Below, piece after piece: positions 33,285 to 45,315 of a DNA stretch of 64,000 bases (the first letter of the stretch is position 1; every line of letters begins with the position of its first letter). Origin of the DNA: Anthoceros angustus (Eukaryota; Streptophyta; Anthocerotopsida; Anthocerotales; Anthocerotaceae). The DNA lies in contig VJWM01000116.1 in assembly GCA_010909165.1 (NCBI GenBank), positions 868,001 to 932,000 on the forward strand, read 5' to 3'. A program made the translations under genes and the position numbers. A model generated the notes under the pieces. It was not told where the DNA came from and did not search any database. It saw nothing but the letters and a program-made list of their open reading frames with translations.

Positions 33285-35984
33285 TCATAGTGCCAAAGCA
33301 GGAGGGCAAGTACTATCAACCTCAAGCTTCCGCAACGAGCTCAGCACATCGTCCAAGGCCAAGGCCCAGTGGGTCCAGTGAGTGCCCCCCTGCAGGCAAG
33401 AATTGGGTTCGACTGCTCAGGCCATAATCGGGGGCAAATGTGACAGTAACGAGCAATGAAAACGAACCTGACAGAAGACAACAAAGGGTTCCCTCAAGGG
33501 CCCGTCGCACGACAGCTCACTGGTGCTGCCGTCCACAAATGTGCCGTCTGCGAAAACAACCTGGTTTGATTCACCATGCACCAGCATTAGAGTTAGCCCT
33601 GGCTCTCTCCAGCCTGCACATCTCGGAGCCGATGCAGCAATGTATGGCAGCCCTTATTTTCGGGCAAAGGTAAAGGTGGGGAGTTTTAGTGGGTGAGGGA
33701 GTTCTTCCCAAGTCCCACATAACCTGCGATGGTATCTAGGCACGTACTCAGATGACCTCGGGAAGAGTAAAGTCTCTTCCTGTTGGGATGATACGATGTG
33801 TAACATAGGGGAATCAGAACCCTTGCTGAAGATTTCTCCCCCGGGGTTGTTTTGATTTATTTTCAAAATACCAAATTAAAAAAAAAAAAAAAAATCTCAG
33901 AGTGTAGCTGCAGCATACCTCAGACTCGTAACCTGCAGTGGCCCCTGCCATTGGCTGGATGTAGGCACCTACAGGACAACGCTTCTGTACTGCAGCGCAG
34001 AAGGCGAGCAGACGCTGCCGGTTTCCCAGCTCCACTGCCTGCGCAGGTGCAAAGTGCAAGTGCAGGTGAGATGGGTAGGAGCTTGGTGCAGAGTTGGTCC
34101 AGGAAGGAACAACGTTGCAGAAAGCACATCTGCAAAGCTGGTACCTGGATGATATCACGACGTTTCACTCGGGGGGCAGGTTGTACTCTGAAGCCTTCAG
34201 CTGACATCACCTCTGCCACTAGCAAGGAGCTCTGCAAGCGAGGGAGCAAGCATCCGATCTGTCACAACAGATACTACCAGTGCAGCGTGTTTTAGTTTCA
34301 GGGGAAAAAGCTGGTCACCTTGATAGCTTCTCCCACCATCTGAGGAGCAAGGAACAGGCCCTGGAACAAGAGCCGCATCACCTCGCCAGAAGTTGAGCCA
34401 GAGTCCATGCCTATGCCAGGGGCTGAGAGGCGGGCAGCTGCTCCTGCAACCTTCTCAGCCTTGCCTGCTACGTAGCCCCCTGTAGGGGCAATGGTGCCCC
34501 CTGGATTCTTGATAAGGCTGCCAGCCATCAGGTCCGCTCCCTGATATGAGGAGACCGACCATCAGCATCAGAGCATTTGAAACCAGAGCACGGGGAGAGC
34601 AAGGCAACCAGAATAGGAAGGAGGGGACAGCTTTTACCACAGCAGTTGGCTCCAAGGTCTCTATGAACTCGCCATAGCAGTTATCGACAACAACCACACA
34701 GTTGGGATTCTGCGCCTGAAAGAAAGGAAGTGCATCCACGTCTCATGGTTCACACAACATGGACGTATCCGTATCTGATAATCAAATCAGGTAATCAGGT
34801 ACGAGGCGAATCACTACGATGGATAGAGCTCCATGTAAACCTGGCTGCAGTTTCAGGGAGGATATTTAACTCGCCTTGATGATCTCAATGGCACGCTGGA
34901 TCTCTGACACACTCAACGTCTGCCGCCATGAATATCCACAGGATCGCTGAATCAAGGCACACTGCGTCTCAGGCCTCACTCCAACAGAGAGAGCCTCCCA
35001 ATCCAGTCCCCCGTCTGCAGCAAGCTACACCAGTAGGAACTGTTGACACACCCTTTGCCAGGCACAGCAGATAACAACAATGATCGGCAAACAGAGGCAC
35101 ATCCTACCTGGATCTCTCTGTAGGAAACCCCAAACTCTCTCAGCGACCCTTGCCCTGGTGAGCCGCGCAAGCCGATCACTTCCTCCAAAGTGTCATACGG
35201 TGCACCTGCAACTGACAGCAGCTGGAACAGACCATAAAAACCCAATCCAATCCAATCCGGCAGGCAAGCCCATTACAACAAGAGGCAAAACGCAGTGCAG
35301 CCATGTCTACCTCGCCGTCAGGTCGAAGAGCAGCAAAAAGTGCACAGGCAATCGCATGTGTCCCAGAGAAAAACTGCATTCACACAGAAGAAAGCCACCC
35401 GTCAGCGGATACACTTCCTTCCATGATTCAAAGATGGGACGCCGCAGTACTGACCTGAGAACGGACTAGGGCAGCTTCTGCACCGACAACCTCAGCAAAA
35501 GCCCTGTCCAGAGCTTCCCGCCCTCCCGCATCGCTGTGGCCGTACCCTGTGGTGCCTGCAAAATGCTGCACCAGAGCTGGTGATTCAGAAACGCAGCGAA
35601 TCCAAAATCCAGACTCAAAGCAGCCAGAGCAGCACCCTCACATGAGACCCAACGCGCGCATTTGCATAGGCTTTGAGCACTCGGTTGATGTTCATTCCAA
35701 CCATTCCGTCCACAGCTGCGAAATGCGGACCCAGCACGTTCACAGCCTCTGCCACCTGCCCACACCACATTCCCATCGTCACTCCGAATTATCCCATATT
35801 GTGCAGAAAGCGTCCGCTCCACCACCTGCCTTCCTACCTCACTGCAGAAAGGGGACGAGTCCGTGGAGTAACAGCTCCGCAGTGCTCCCGGTCTGAAACC
35901 GCCCCTCCAGCTTTTCACAGCTACCTCCTGATAGGGGAGGAGAGGCTGGAGCTGGAAAGGGAGCAAGATTGCCATCGCCGCCAT
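33285..35984 (-). CDS. Methionine gamma-lyase-like PLP enzyme (aluminium-resistance family)
   Basis: Twelve exons give 467 residues, all phase 0: 35984-35838, 35755-35642, 35565-35455, 35373-35311, 35221-35108, 35024-34875, 34715-34638, 34540-34319, 34231-34145, 34038-33919, 33560-33468, 33389-33285. The product matches the bacterial YnbB-type family annotated as cystathionine beta-lyase/aluminium resistance, a fold-type I PLP group. Seen motifs are HHFAGTTGYGH, SGTHAIACALF, GAPYDTLEEVIGLRG, IQRSCGYSWR, VVVVDNCYGEF, then SLIKNPGG with the PLP lysine at about K270, and QGGTHWTHWA near the C-terminus. Length is close to bacterial members (about 410-430) plus an N-terminal extension that could be a targeting peptide. 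The donor of intron 6 is GC, not GT. The substrate in plants is not established. Confidence 0.92.
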
Positions 35985-36328
35985 TTTGGCGGTGGGAGGG
36001 GGAAATTATATGACCGTTCTCGGTCTCCTGGAGAGGACATCTCTGCCCTGTAGTAGACAGAAGGCATGGGGAGGAGAGAGCAGGAGCCACGTCACGGCGT
36101 GGCGGGAAACGCATTGCGTGGCGGGAGTTTCTCTCCCGCTCATTGGTTCTTGCCGTGCGTTGGTGTCGGGGAGGGACTGTTGGTTCGCAATCAGAGCACG
36201 ATCCGGCAGCATCTTCGTTGGCCCACGACTTCCTCCGGGCCTCAAGACTCTGTGTCGGGATTCGGCTCGATGAGCTGGGCGATTGCTGGATGAAGGTTCT
36301 CGCTGGCGTGTTCGGCGGAGTGTGGGAG
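35985..36328. promoter_or_regulatory. Divergent promoter region, lyase and glycosylase
   Basis: Only 344 bp separate the start codons of the lyase (- strand) and the glycosylase (+ strand), so both 5' leaders and at least part of both promoters must lie here or reach into the first exons. The DNA is GC-rich and has no clear TATA box. Shared regulation is inference. Confidence 0.5.
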
Positions 36329-38536
36329 ATGGCGGCTGGGCGGAGGAGCCTGGCTGCGCTCAATGTGCGCCTGGCACCATCGCCTACCAAGCTCAAGCTG
36401 GGCTCCGGGAGCGAGGGGGGAGTCCGCAGCTCTGTGACCGCGCTCACGCCTAGCCCCCGGGAGGCCAAGGCGCCGTCATGGGAGCTCGGCGGGAGCTCGG
36501 AGATGGTGCTGCCCGCGCAGCGGTATCAATTGAGCCGCGCGGCCGGGAAGAGGCAGCAGGGGAGCAAGCGGAAGCTGGACTTCGATGCTGTGGCGGGCGG
36601 GCTGCCGGGCATCGTGAAGCGGGAGGTGGTGGAGGAGGAGAAGGAGGAGGAGGAGCCCAAGCCGGGGCCCAGGACTAGGAGGAGGACGCTGCGGGGAGCG
36701 GGCAATGGTGGAGCAGGCGTCGGCGTCCCGGCGCCGGGGAAGGGGTCTCTGCAGCGGGTGGAGGCCGGGGGGAAAAGGAAGAGGTTCACGTCCGTGCCCA
36801 GCTCGGGGCCGGAGCCTGAGGAGGGCCGGGATGGCGCGGGGAAGGTGCGCAGGATTGGGGGGAAGAGCAGAGTCAGGATTGTGAAGGAGGAGGTTGTGGG
36901 GTCCGGGGAGGTGGAGGATGTGAAGCCGGTGCTTGTGGGTGCTGCGGGAGAGCTGGAGGATGTGAAGCCGGTGCTTGTGGGTGCTGCGAGAGAGCTGGAG
37001 GATGTGAAGCCGGTGCTTGTGGGTGCTGCGAGAGAGCCGGTGTTTGCCTCTGATGTGGGTGGTGGAGAAGTTCTGGATTCTTCCTCGTCTTCCAGGCGGG
37101 CGAGAACACGGCCTGCTGCTGCCCCTGTTGCACCCGTGGCTGGCTCAGTTGTCTTGGCAGCAGCGGCGTCGGGTGACGCATCGTGTGTGTCTGTTTACAA
37201 CGGGCCGTATCCGAATTACAGCCGTCCTCTTGCGGAAGAATGCAGGGAAGTGGCTGAGCGTCTGTACAGGATTCACGGATCCCCTCCCGAGTTTGAGCGG
37301 CACCGGCGGCGGAGCCAGGTTACCCCCACAGCTGTCCGGGATGGAACAGAGCCGGAGAGCGATTGCAGAACTGACGGCAGTGAAGTGCTGGCTCTCACGT
37401 ACCATTCTGTGAGTGAGTGTGAAACTGTTGCGTATTGCCTGCAAAGCTGGTGGTGATTGGTTAGTTGGATGGTTGGTTGGTCTTTCCGCTGATGGGGATG
37501 GGGCATTTCTGGCAGGATGGTCAGTCCGGGGTCCTGGATGGCAGCAGCGCGGAGGCAGCTTGCAGTGTCCTGGATGAGCGATTGCGGACGGTGGAGAAGT
37601 TGGAGTACTCTCCTGAAGACAGGCTCGCCCTCTCCTGTGTGTTGAATGACGAGGCCGTTATTGGGATTCCCAGTGTGCAGCGGTCCGTGCTGGACTCCCT
37701 GGTAGGGACAATCCTGTCTCAGAATACAACCGATGCGAACTCGTCGAAAGCTTTTCACAATCTCAAGAAAGTGTTTCCTACGTGGGAAGAGGTAAAGTTA
37801 GGATGCTCTTTTGTCAAGGTTTTCTTTTATGTGTAGTGGGGTTATTTGAGGAACGGGCACCCTGATCGACCCCCTGTCCGAACTACATGCAGGTTCAGCG
37901 AGCAGAACCGGCTGCAGTGGCCGATGCTATCAGGTGTGCAGGTCTAGCCGCCACTAAAGGACAGCGTATCCAGACGATACTCACCACTTTGCTGGAAGAA
38001 CGTGGCAAGATATGCTTGGAGCACCTCCGTCATATGTCCGAGGGAGCAATCAAGGCAGAGCTTGGTCGGTTCAAGGGAGTAGGACCCAAGACGGTGGCCT
38101 GTGTGTTGATGTTCCATCTTCAGCGAGATGAGTTCCCTGTTGACACACATGTAAGTCTTTTCGGTGCTCTTTGGATCATGTTGTGCCAAAGCTTTTTTTT
38201 TGCTCGGATTTAACTGGAATGTTTCTTTTGTCCGAACTGCAGGTTTTCAGGATTTCTAAGATGCTTGGCTGGGTTCCTCCAGAGGCAGACAGGGAAAGGA
38301 CATACCTACATCTGAACGAGCGAATTCCCAACCATCTCAAGTTTGATCTCCATTGTATGTTTGTCACCCATGGGAGAAGCTGCCCACATTGTGCTGCTGG
38401 TGGCAGGCCGCGGAAGAAGACAGAAGGTCCCTGTCCTCTGCTGAATTGGAGTGGCATTTTTCTCTCAAGGAAGAACTCTGCCACTTCCTCTATCGAGGAC
38501 GAAAAAGCAGAAGTGAAATTGATCAAGAGCGACTGA
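36329..38536 (+). CDS. HhH-GPD DNA glycosylase (endonuclease III-like)
   Basis: Four exons, all phase 0 (36329-37318, 37516-37791, 37893-38150, 38243-38536), encode 605 residues. The last 270 residues form an HhH-GPD domain: SVLDSLVGTILSQNTTD, then the hairpin LGRFKGVGPKTVACVL with the catalytic Lys at about 488, and PVDTHVFRISK with the catalytic Asp at about 506. This is a bifunctional glycosylase/AP-lyase arrangement for base-excision repair in the nucleus. The C-terminus has CPHC and a later Cys but not the four-Cys iron-sulphur pattern of classic endonuclease III. It resembles the plant At3g47830 type more than DEMETER. The first 330 residues are basic and low in complexity, with RKRF and KRKLDF nuclear-type signals and three 14-residue repeats (EDVKPVLVGAA). 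The start MAAGRRSL was preferred to the upstream in-frame ATG at 36143, which would overlap the region needed as promoter. Confidence 0.9.
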
Positions 38537-38617
38537 CTGCTGGAGGTTCTCTAGGATGACTTGTCACCCTTGAATAACCCAGGTCTGTACAGCTTGCCTA
38601 ATCGGGCAATTCCAGGG

Positions 38618-38966
38618 TTGATGCTTGGCTGGGTTCCTACATAGGCAGACAGGGAAAGGACATACCTACATCTGAACGAGCGAATTTCCAACCATCTCAA
38701 GTTTGATCTCCATTGTATGTTTGTCACCCATGGGAGAATCTGCCCACATTGTGGGCCGCGGAAGAAGAAAGAAGGTCCCTGTCGTATGCTGAATTGGAGT
38801 GGCAGTTTTCTCTCAAGGAAGAACTCCTTCCACTTCGTCTATCGAAGACGAAAAAGCAGCAGTGAAATTGATCAAGAGCGACTGACTGCTGGAGGTGCTC
38901 TAGGATGACTTGTCACCCTTGAAGAACCCGACTCTGTACAGCTTGCCTAATCGGGCTATTTCGGGT
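38618..38966 (+). pseudogene. Tandem copy of the last glycosylase exon
   Basis: From GATGCTTGGCTGGGTTCCT on, this repeats 38258-38606 at a distance of 360 bp. The copy has a TAG right after WVPT, has lost the codons between CPHC and GRP, and lacks the acceptor site and the exon's first bases. It cannot extend the gene but could lie in a long 3' untranslated region. Frame and sequence are otherwise well kept, so the duplication looks recent. Confidence 0.88.
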
Positions 38967-41174
38967 CTTCTATCGGTGGCAATGCCAGCTTTTTTACTAG
39001 TACTTTAGACAACACGGCAATAGAATCGGACCGGAGCATAGGTCTCTAACGCTTGATTGCAGACGAGGAGCATGTAGTCTGGCATGTCATGTGGAGACTC
39101 ATTTTTGGCTGCCAAATGGTACCAGCCGAATAATGCCATAACAGTAAAACAGGATCCTACATTACCAAAAACAGGATGCTACATCACCGAAAACAGGATG
39201 CTATATCACTAAAAACAGGATGCTACATGACGTTTAAGAATTTGGATAGCCAGGTTGAATTGACCAAGGATCTCTCCGCCTTTCTGGATCTGTGCATATC
39301 AATGCTTTGTATTTTAGGACAAGATCTAAAATGGTATGTCTCTCTTAGAAAACCATGGAAGTTTTCCTAGCAATAGTCTATTTATAAAAATCATGAAAGT
39401 TTTCTCGTAATTTAGCTATCAAAATTGGAGGAATGGAGCTTAGTAGATTAAATATAAAAATTTATTTTATTATATATATCGATAATAATTTATTTATGTC
39501 CTCTAAAGGTGGAGGAACCACCATGGGACAGAACTCGTATAATGTTTTTGGATCCTCTTTTTGTCTGAGCAAATGAACAACCCACTCACATAGACTTGTC
39601 GAAGAAGAAAGAAGTTCTTTTCTTAAGAATTCTTGGTCAAGGAGGTTCTTTTCTTATAGCATATCCCAAATATCTTATAGATGAATCAGCTAAAATTTTG
39701 ACCACAAATGGTTAAACAAATCATATGCATATGGGTTCATGATGTGCTATCAAAAACATTTCGAATGCAACTCCGTATGTTTTCAGCTTAGATATGGTTT
39801 ATCTAAAGGTTTGGATGATAGTAGAAGTAAAGACATATAGTAGATATAGTACTGATCTACAAGAAACTCTCAAAATGGTGCCTTCTAGTTGCAATTTCGA
39901 AAATGACCAAGTTTTTAAAGAAAGAGTTAATAATTTTTTTTAATATATGATAAAAGAGGTTGATTAAATTTTGGTTCACGAATCATATTATGTATAACAT
40001 TGTATACCTCCAATTCATTATAATTTATATATAAAAAATAGGTATACAACTTGTTTCTTTCTATCTAATCTAATTTGATACTTACCTATGCAAGTTCGGC
40101 ATTTAAAATGTATGAGCTGGTGTTCCTTGTTTCAAAATGATTTGTTAAGTTGTTTTTTAAAATAATTAAATTTAAATATAGAAAATTTTATATATTATTT
40201 GGTCCCATTAAATATGCCTTATTTTTCTTTCTATAAATAAACTATATGATAATAATTCATCCAATTAGAAAAATAATTAGAACTAATTTACTGTAAAATT
40301 AGTATCTAGTGGTGAATACAATTCCTTGGTAGAAGAAAATTAAATTTATTTGCATTCTTCAGCACTCATGAAGGTAAATTCATGGCAAAGTAGGATAGGA
40401 TCCAAGAACCCATTTTACTTATTAAATCTTTATAGGTATTATACACTCTTGAAGAAAGTTAAAAAATAAATTAACTCAATTACAAATATATTCTTATATA
40501 TGAGCTGAATGAAGACTTCGGATGATACTTTAGTCTATCTGTATGATTGTAAGCTTTAACTTTAAATTAACTTAGTTCCCGGCTATGTACATAGGTAGGT
40601 AGTGCAACCTCCATATGTACCTATGTACATATGTACCTAGTTAGAGACGGTATATAAGTCGGTAATTCGCTCCACACGAAGAGGCGCCTACGGACGGGGA
40701 TGTAGACTATGTTCGAACAAGAGGCAAACAGGAATGATTCACCTACAGCTTTTGAATACAACAGCCTGCTCCCGCGCTTGGATGCAGATCTCATGCTTTG
40801 TCCAGGGATGTTGTCCGAAGTTGCGTGCAGAGTCATATCCACGCTGCAATTGAGCTCTGTTTAAGTCTTCTAAGGCGTTTCCAGTGCTTGGTGTCTGAGC
40901 TTCACCGAATTTTGCCTGTACTGAAATGCGCGACACAATCGTCAGGGGTAACAGTTTTGACTATGCTACAGGGACCCTCAAACCTGATACTGCAGGTTGT
41001 AGGCTTGTGGTGATAAGAACGTGCTTGTGTGCCTGAAAGGTTGCAGCAGACAGCAGTCGGCTAGGAGGTGAAGAAACTTGAGCTTTGGTCCTTACGGGCT
41101 TGTGGGAGATCTGATCTTCAGTGCGAGCTCTAGTTTCCTCCTAGCACACATGCGTGCGGCCCCGGCGGGCAGGA
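38967..41174. other. AT-rich intergenic region upstream of TON1
   Basis: Low-complexity, AT-rich DNA from about 39350 to 40600 with no open frame longer than about 75 codons. The part from 40600 on is more GC-balanced and probably holds the TON1 promoter and leader. No gene was recognised. Confidence 0.6.
39146..39232. repeat. 22-bp tandem repeat, 4 copies
   Basis: Four units of 21-22 bp share AAAACAGGATGCTACAT followed by a variable NAC tail. The first unit has a C for G in the middle. Nothing indicates function. Confidence 0.85.
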
Positions 41175-44100
41175 ATGGACGACTACATGCGAGAGATGAT
41201 GGATCTTAAGTCCCTGGTGACCAAGACTCTTGAAAAGAAGGGAGTCCTTGCGCGCATCAGGGTCCGCTTACTACCGGCCTTGCCTTGATGTGTATTCTCT
41301 TTCAATCGGGATGTCCCTTCGCGCATCTCCTGGGTGTCAGATGCAAGGAGCTAGGGCGTGGAGTCCTGTTTGCTGCATGAGTGTGGTTGGGATGTGTGTT
41401 GTTCATGCTGTCTTCGCAAATGCAGGCAGAATTAAGGGCAAATGTCTTTGCGGCCATTGAGGAGCAAGACAGGGCATCTGAGGGTGAAGATGCGGCATTT
41501 GCGCTGCTGGGAGGCTGCAATGAACGGGCCAAAAAGCTACACAACTCCGCGACAGGTTTTTGCGCTCCCCGTCCAAATCTGGCTTCATAACCCTATGCTC
41601 GCAGCAGGAGAGATTGGTGTAGCGTTTTGTTGCCGTATCTACTTCCTCTGAAGATGGCAGCAACATTGTAGAGGATTTTTGTAGTGGGCTATATTGTGAA
41701 GGATAAAAGCTTGTAGCGTTTCGCATTTGTGTCAACATTGTTCGTCAATTCTATACAGGCAAGCTGCTGAGTTCACTCGTTCTGGAGTATCTGGAATGGT
41801 GTGAGCTGGATCACACAGCCAAAGTATACCTACCCGAGTGCAATTTGGTATTTCCACCGTCGTATGTCCTCTCGTAGACGATTTTGTCTTTTAGCTTTCC
41901 TTTCCGATTGTATGACCCGTTTGATGTGCAGAATGTGCTTTCGTCAGTAGCTCTGCTTACAGTGCATACAGGTTCCCTGGATGTGTAACCCCAGTACCTG
42001 TGTTACCCTCAGTCCAGAGGCTTTTCAAGGTCGGAGCTTGAAGAGAAACTGGGACTGAAGCACGAGGCCGAGGCTAGCAGGGATTCCGACTCTCGTCCTC
42101 TGCTCTTAGAAGTTTTGGAGTCGTTCTTAAAAACTGGGGTAAAAGAGCAAGCATTTCCTGAACCAATCGAAGTAGAAGATGTAGCACTACACCCGCGTTT
42201 TCCCCTGTTTCATCTCCTGCTTATTCTGGATGTGCCTTACTGACCTTTTCATTGATGTTTGAAGCACTAAGCCATAGTATCCCTAAGGCTGGCTGTGTGG
42301 CTCATTGTTTCCTCATAGCAGGTGGCAACTCCATCAAGCTCTAAAGCTGCAAACATGCTGAGGTCAGCAAATCGAGGTGCTGAAAGTACTGCTTTTAATG
42401 AGCCCACCAAGGACTCTGACAAAGCTGCTGGGAGATCATCTGCATCACTACTTGGGAACCTGCCTCCTCTACGAAGACCTGGAGGGTAAACCCAAGCCCC
42501 TTTGCTGGGCGTGCCATCGAATGTGCCAGTTTTGGTGACTTTTTCTTGCTGACCCTGCAAACTGATTGCAGTCTCACACCTATTGGAACAGCTAGGGGGA
42601 ACTCTTCCTCCATTGCCAGTTCCAACTCGTCAGATTCTGGTGCTTCAGGTATTTACCCTACGTAGATACTATTCCCTTTGGATATTATTTCCCACTTGTC
42701 TTCATTGGTCGGGGGTGGATCTACTAAAATCAAGTTCTACAACGAGGCTGTGATCGTCGTGCTGTTGTCTTGTACACCTAGTGGCTTCAAGGGATAGCCT
42801 AGCCTCTTCAGTTGGGAAAAAGGAAGACGGAGTACGCCGTGACGAGGGTCAGCGCAGTGTGCCCAAGACTGCTGAAGGGGGTCGGGTTGGGAAAGAACCT
42901 TCAACCAGCCCTCTAATCCTTAGGTACATCCTAACCCGTAGTCCACATCTTGCAGGCTAAGATGATGGCGTTTGTTCATTTGAAGTCACCTTCTCTTCGT
43001 GATTGATCTTTTGGTAAAACAGGATAATTAAATGTTTCTCTGTGTGATTGAATGATCGGCTCCAGTCAGTCAAAAATTGCAGCTTCCTTGGACACGGTAG
43101 CGATTGATGCCATTGGTCTCGGTAAGTCCCGAGAATTTCCGTCTAGTTGCATGATATTTCCGTATGAATGGCCGGTTCTTTATGTTGGCCGTGTCTGCAC
43201 AGATGATGACACTGCCTCCGAAGACAATGCCAGCAGGCACAGTAACTTGAGTAACCAGCAATTATCGTCAAAACGTAGGGAGGTTTCTGGAGAGTCTGCC
43301 GAAAGTAGGAGCTTGAGCGCATCATCCTCTCTCAGGTATAGCCTTTCTGTTTTCTAGTTTGGACTGCTTCTCGACTCCCTGGTTTGGTCCCCAGGTGCCG
43401 TTAGGGAACACTGTGTTCGTGTATTGTTTGTAACACACTATTCTTGTGTACAGAAAGAAAGGTTCCTCGGCATACTTCTACAGCGATAGTGAGGATGATG
43501 TCTCTCTAGAGTAAGTCGCTCAATATTTGGTGGTATGGAGTGCCCTTATTGAAAGTCTTGGGGTCCAGTCAAAGTCTTAGCTAGTCACTAGAATGTGCAA
43601 TGTTAAAGTGCTTTGTAGCTATGCTGGGTAATGATAGAATAACAAGGTCTTGTTTAATGGGTCCACTGGAACAACCCCAGGTAGGTGTAATAAAGTAAAT
43701 TTTCGGTGACTGACAGTCTGTATGTAGGGGCCTTTGTAGTAATGTGGCATAGCGATAGATTAACAAGGAGGTCTCCTTAAATGAGTTCAGTGAAACAACC
43801 CGATGCGGGTGGAGTTGTAACCTTTTCTGAGACCGTGACATTCTGCATGTGGACTCGGACCGGTTCGTATCACCTTTAACTATTCTAGGATTCACCTTGC
43901 CATTGTATGCTCCTGGACTCATGGTTTTCAAGTTCTCCAGATATTGTTGGCCGTCGAAAATAACGCATTTAATGAAATAGTCAATTCTGTGGCCTGCATG
44001 TATGTCTTGTCTTTGATGTGAGGCCTCTTGTTGGGTACTGTCACTTTTGGATAGTGTATGAGGACCCTCAGCCAGTGAAAACTTTTGACAAAACTGCTGT

Positions 44101-44372
44101 CCTTGTTGGGCTGGACCAGACAAAGAACTAACCTGACCGTCTAAAATGGGATCATCTGTCTTTGGTGATGAACACTCTTGCCTTCCTAGAATGAGTGCGC
44201 ATAAGCGGTTCCAAATTGGCGCACAAGTCAGTGCATCTTGTTTGGCGGTTTCAAAGTTTTGCCTTGAGGAGGTTAATGAAAGCCTGCTTACCTTGCTAAT
44301 CGCAGGGGTGTAGAAGATGGATTGATTGAAGATGATGTTGATGTGCACAGAGAGAATCTCTCATCGACCAAG
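41175..44372 (+). CDS. TON1: TONNEAU1 (TON1) homologue, cortical microtubule protein
   Basis: Eleven exons are phase-consistent and give 376 residues: 41175-41261, 41426-41555, 41759-41847, 42013-42138, 42322-42485, 42572-42648, 42782-42923, 43066-43121, 43203-43335, 43454-43510, 44306-44372. The N-terminus MDDYMREMMDLKSLVTKTLE and exons 2-4 (AIEEQDRASEGED, LVLEYLEWCELDHTAKVY, SRPLLLEVLESFLKTG) match plant TON1, related to human FOP and holding a LisH dimerisation motif at about 75-105. LPPLRRPG in exon 5 is another TON1 signature. TON1 acts with TRM and PP2A subunits to organise cortical microtubules and the preprophase band. The Ser/Asp-rich tail, ending DDVDVHRENLSSTK, makes it longer than Arabidopsis TON1 (about 260). 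The stop is unresolved: reading on gives TGA at about 44402, and alternative last exons are possible. Confidence 0.88.
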
Positions 44373-45315
44373 GTTTGCAACTTATGTATTTGCTGCACTT
44401 CATGATTTCCTGCCTAACCAGTGTCTAAGCTCGCCCAGTGCCTAACACGAAATATGACCCCTAAACGGACACAGTAATTAGCTATCTGGTCCAGTTCTGG
44501 TGAAAAATAGCTGGGTTGCCTGTGTGGAAGTGGAGTGTTGGGTTGCACTCATGAGGTTCGGTCTGGGCTCTTGTGTCGCAGTACTTGATGCTAGCAAGTC
44601 TGTGGGGCATTAACGTGAACTTGGTGGTAAGGAAATTCACCTGTGTTCTGTTATGGTGCAGTAAAGCGGAGTATGGTGGGTGGACTCATGCTTTTATTCC
44701 CGGACCCGAGCGCCAGCAAACGCCAACAGACTTGTCTCCTCGGTCACAGCTTGACGGTCCCGGGCCTTGAGAGAGAACGGGGAGGTTCTGAAGACGGTTG
44801 TACAAGATTGCTGGCAGGATTCTCTTCTCAGATAATCTGTCCCCTGCTATCTTACCTTCAGAAGGGCGATTTTGGTTCCCCGGCAGATCCAGCTGGAGAT
44901 GTGACCTGCTTGTCATAGTAAGCTGGCATTGAGGACTTTCAGGCCGTGCGTCCTTTCTAAGTACTGGAGCTGCGCAGGCTGTCTCTCCTTGCTCAGTACC
45001 ACTGCTGAGCTTCTGTCTGAGGTTTGGACAGTCACCATTGAAGGGAGGGGTCAATTATTAGGCAGCAACTGTACCTGCGTCCGTGTCGAACGATCTTGTG
45101 CTCATTGTTGAGGGGTGAAAGGTGAACTTCTTTCGACAATTCACTGTCGCCTCGTGTAATCTATTACTACACATTAAATCCAGTGCTGGTTTGTTTGTTT
45201 GTTTGTTTGTTTAGTTGATGTCTGTGTGGTCGTAGACTCCGAAGCTCTGCTCAGATGAAGTGTCCTGTGGAGGTCCTAGTGAACGTTCGCGGGTCACATC
45301 TCTTTGTAGGAACAG
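44373..45315. other. TON1 3' end and spacer before DUF1995 gene
   Basis: This probably holds the last TON1 exon or 3' untranslated region. Candidate acceptors occur near 44580 and 44664. A (GTTT)5 run lies at about 45190-45212. No separate gene was recognised. Confidence 0.45.

Noticed and set aside
33419-33467. Reading through intron 11 of the lyase
   Set aside because: Only the spliced form joins VVFCQ to GGTHWTHWA in phase, the conserved C-terminal sequence of the family.
36143-36328. Upstream in-frame start of the glycosylase
   Set aside because: It would leave about 158 bp between two divergent genes, and the added residues have no similarity or repeat features of the protein.
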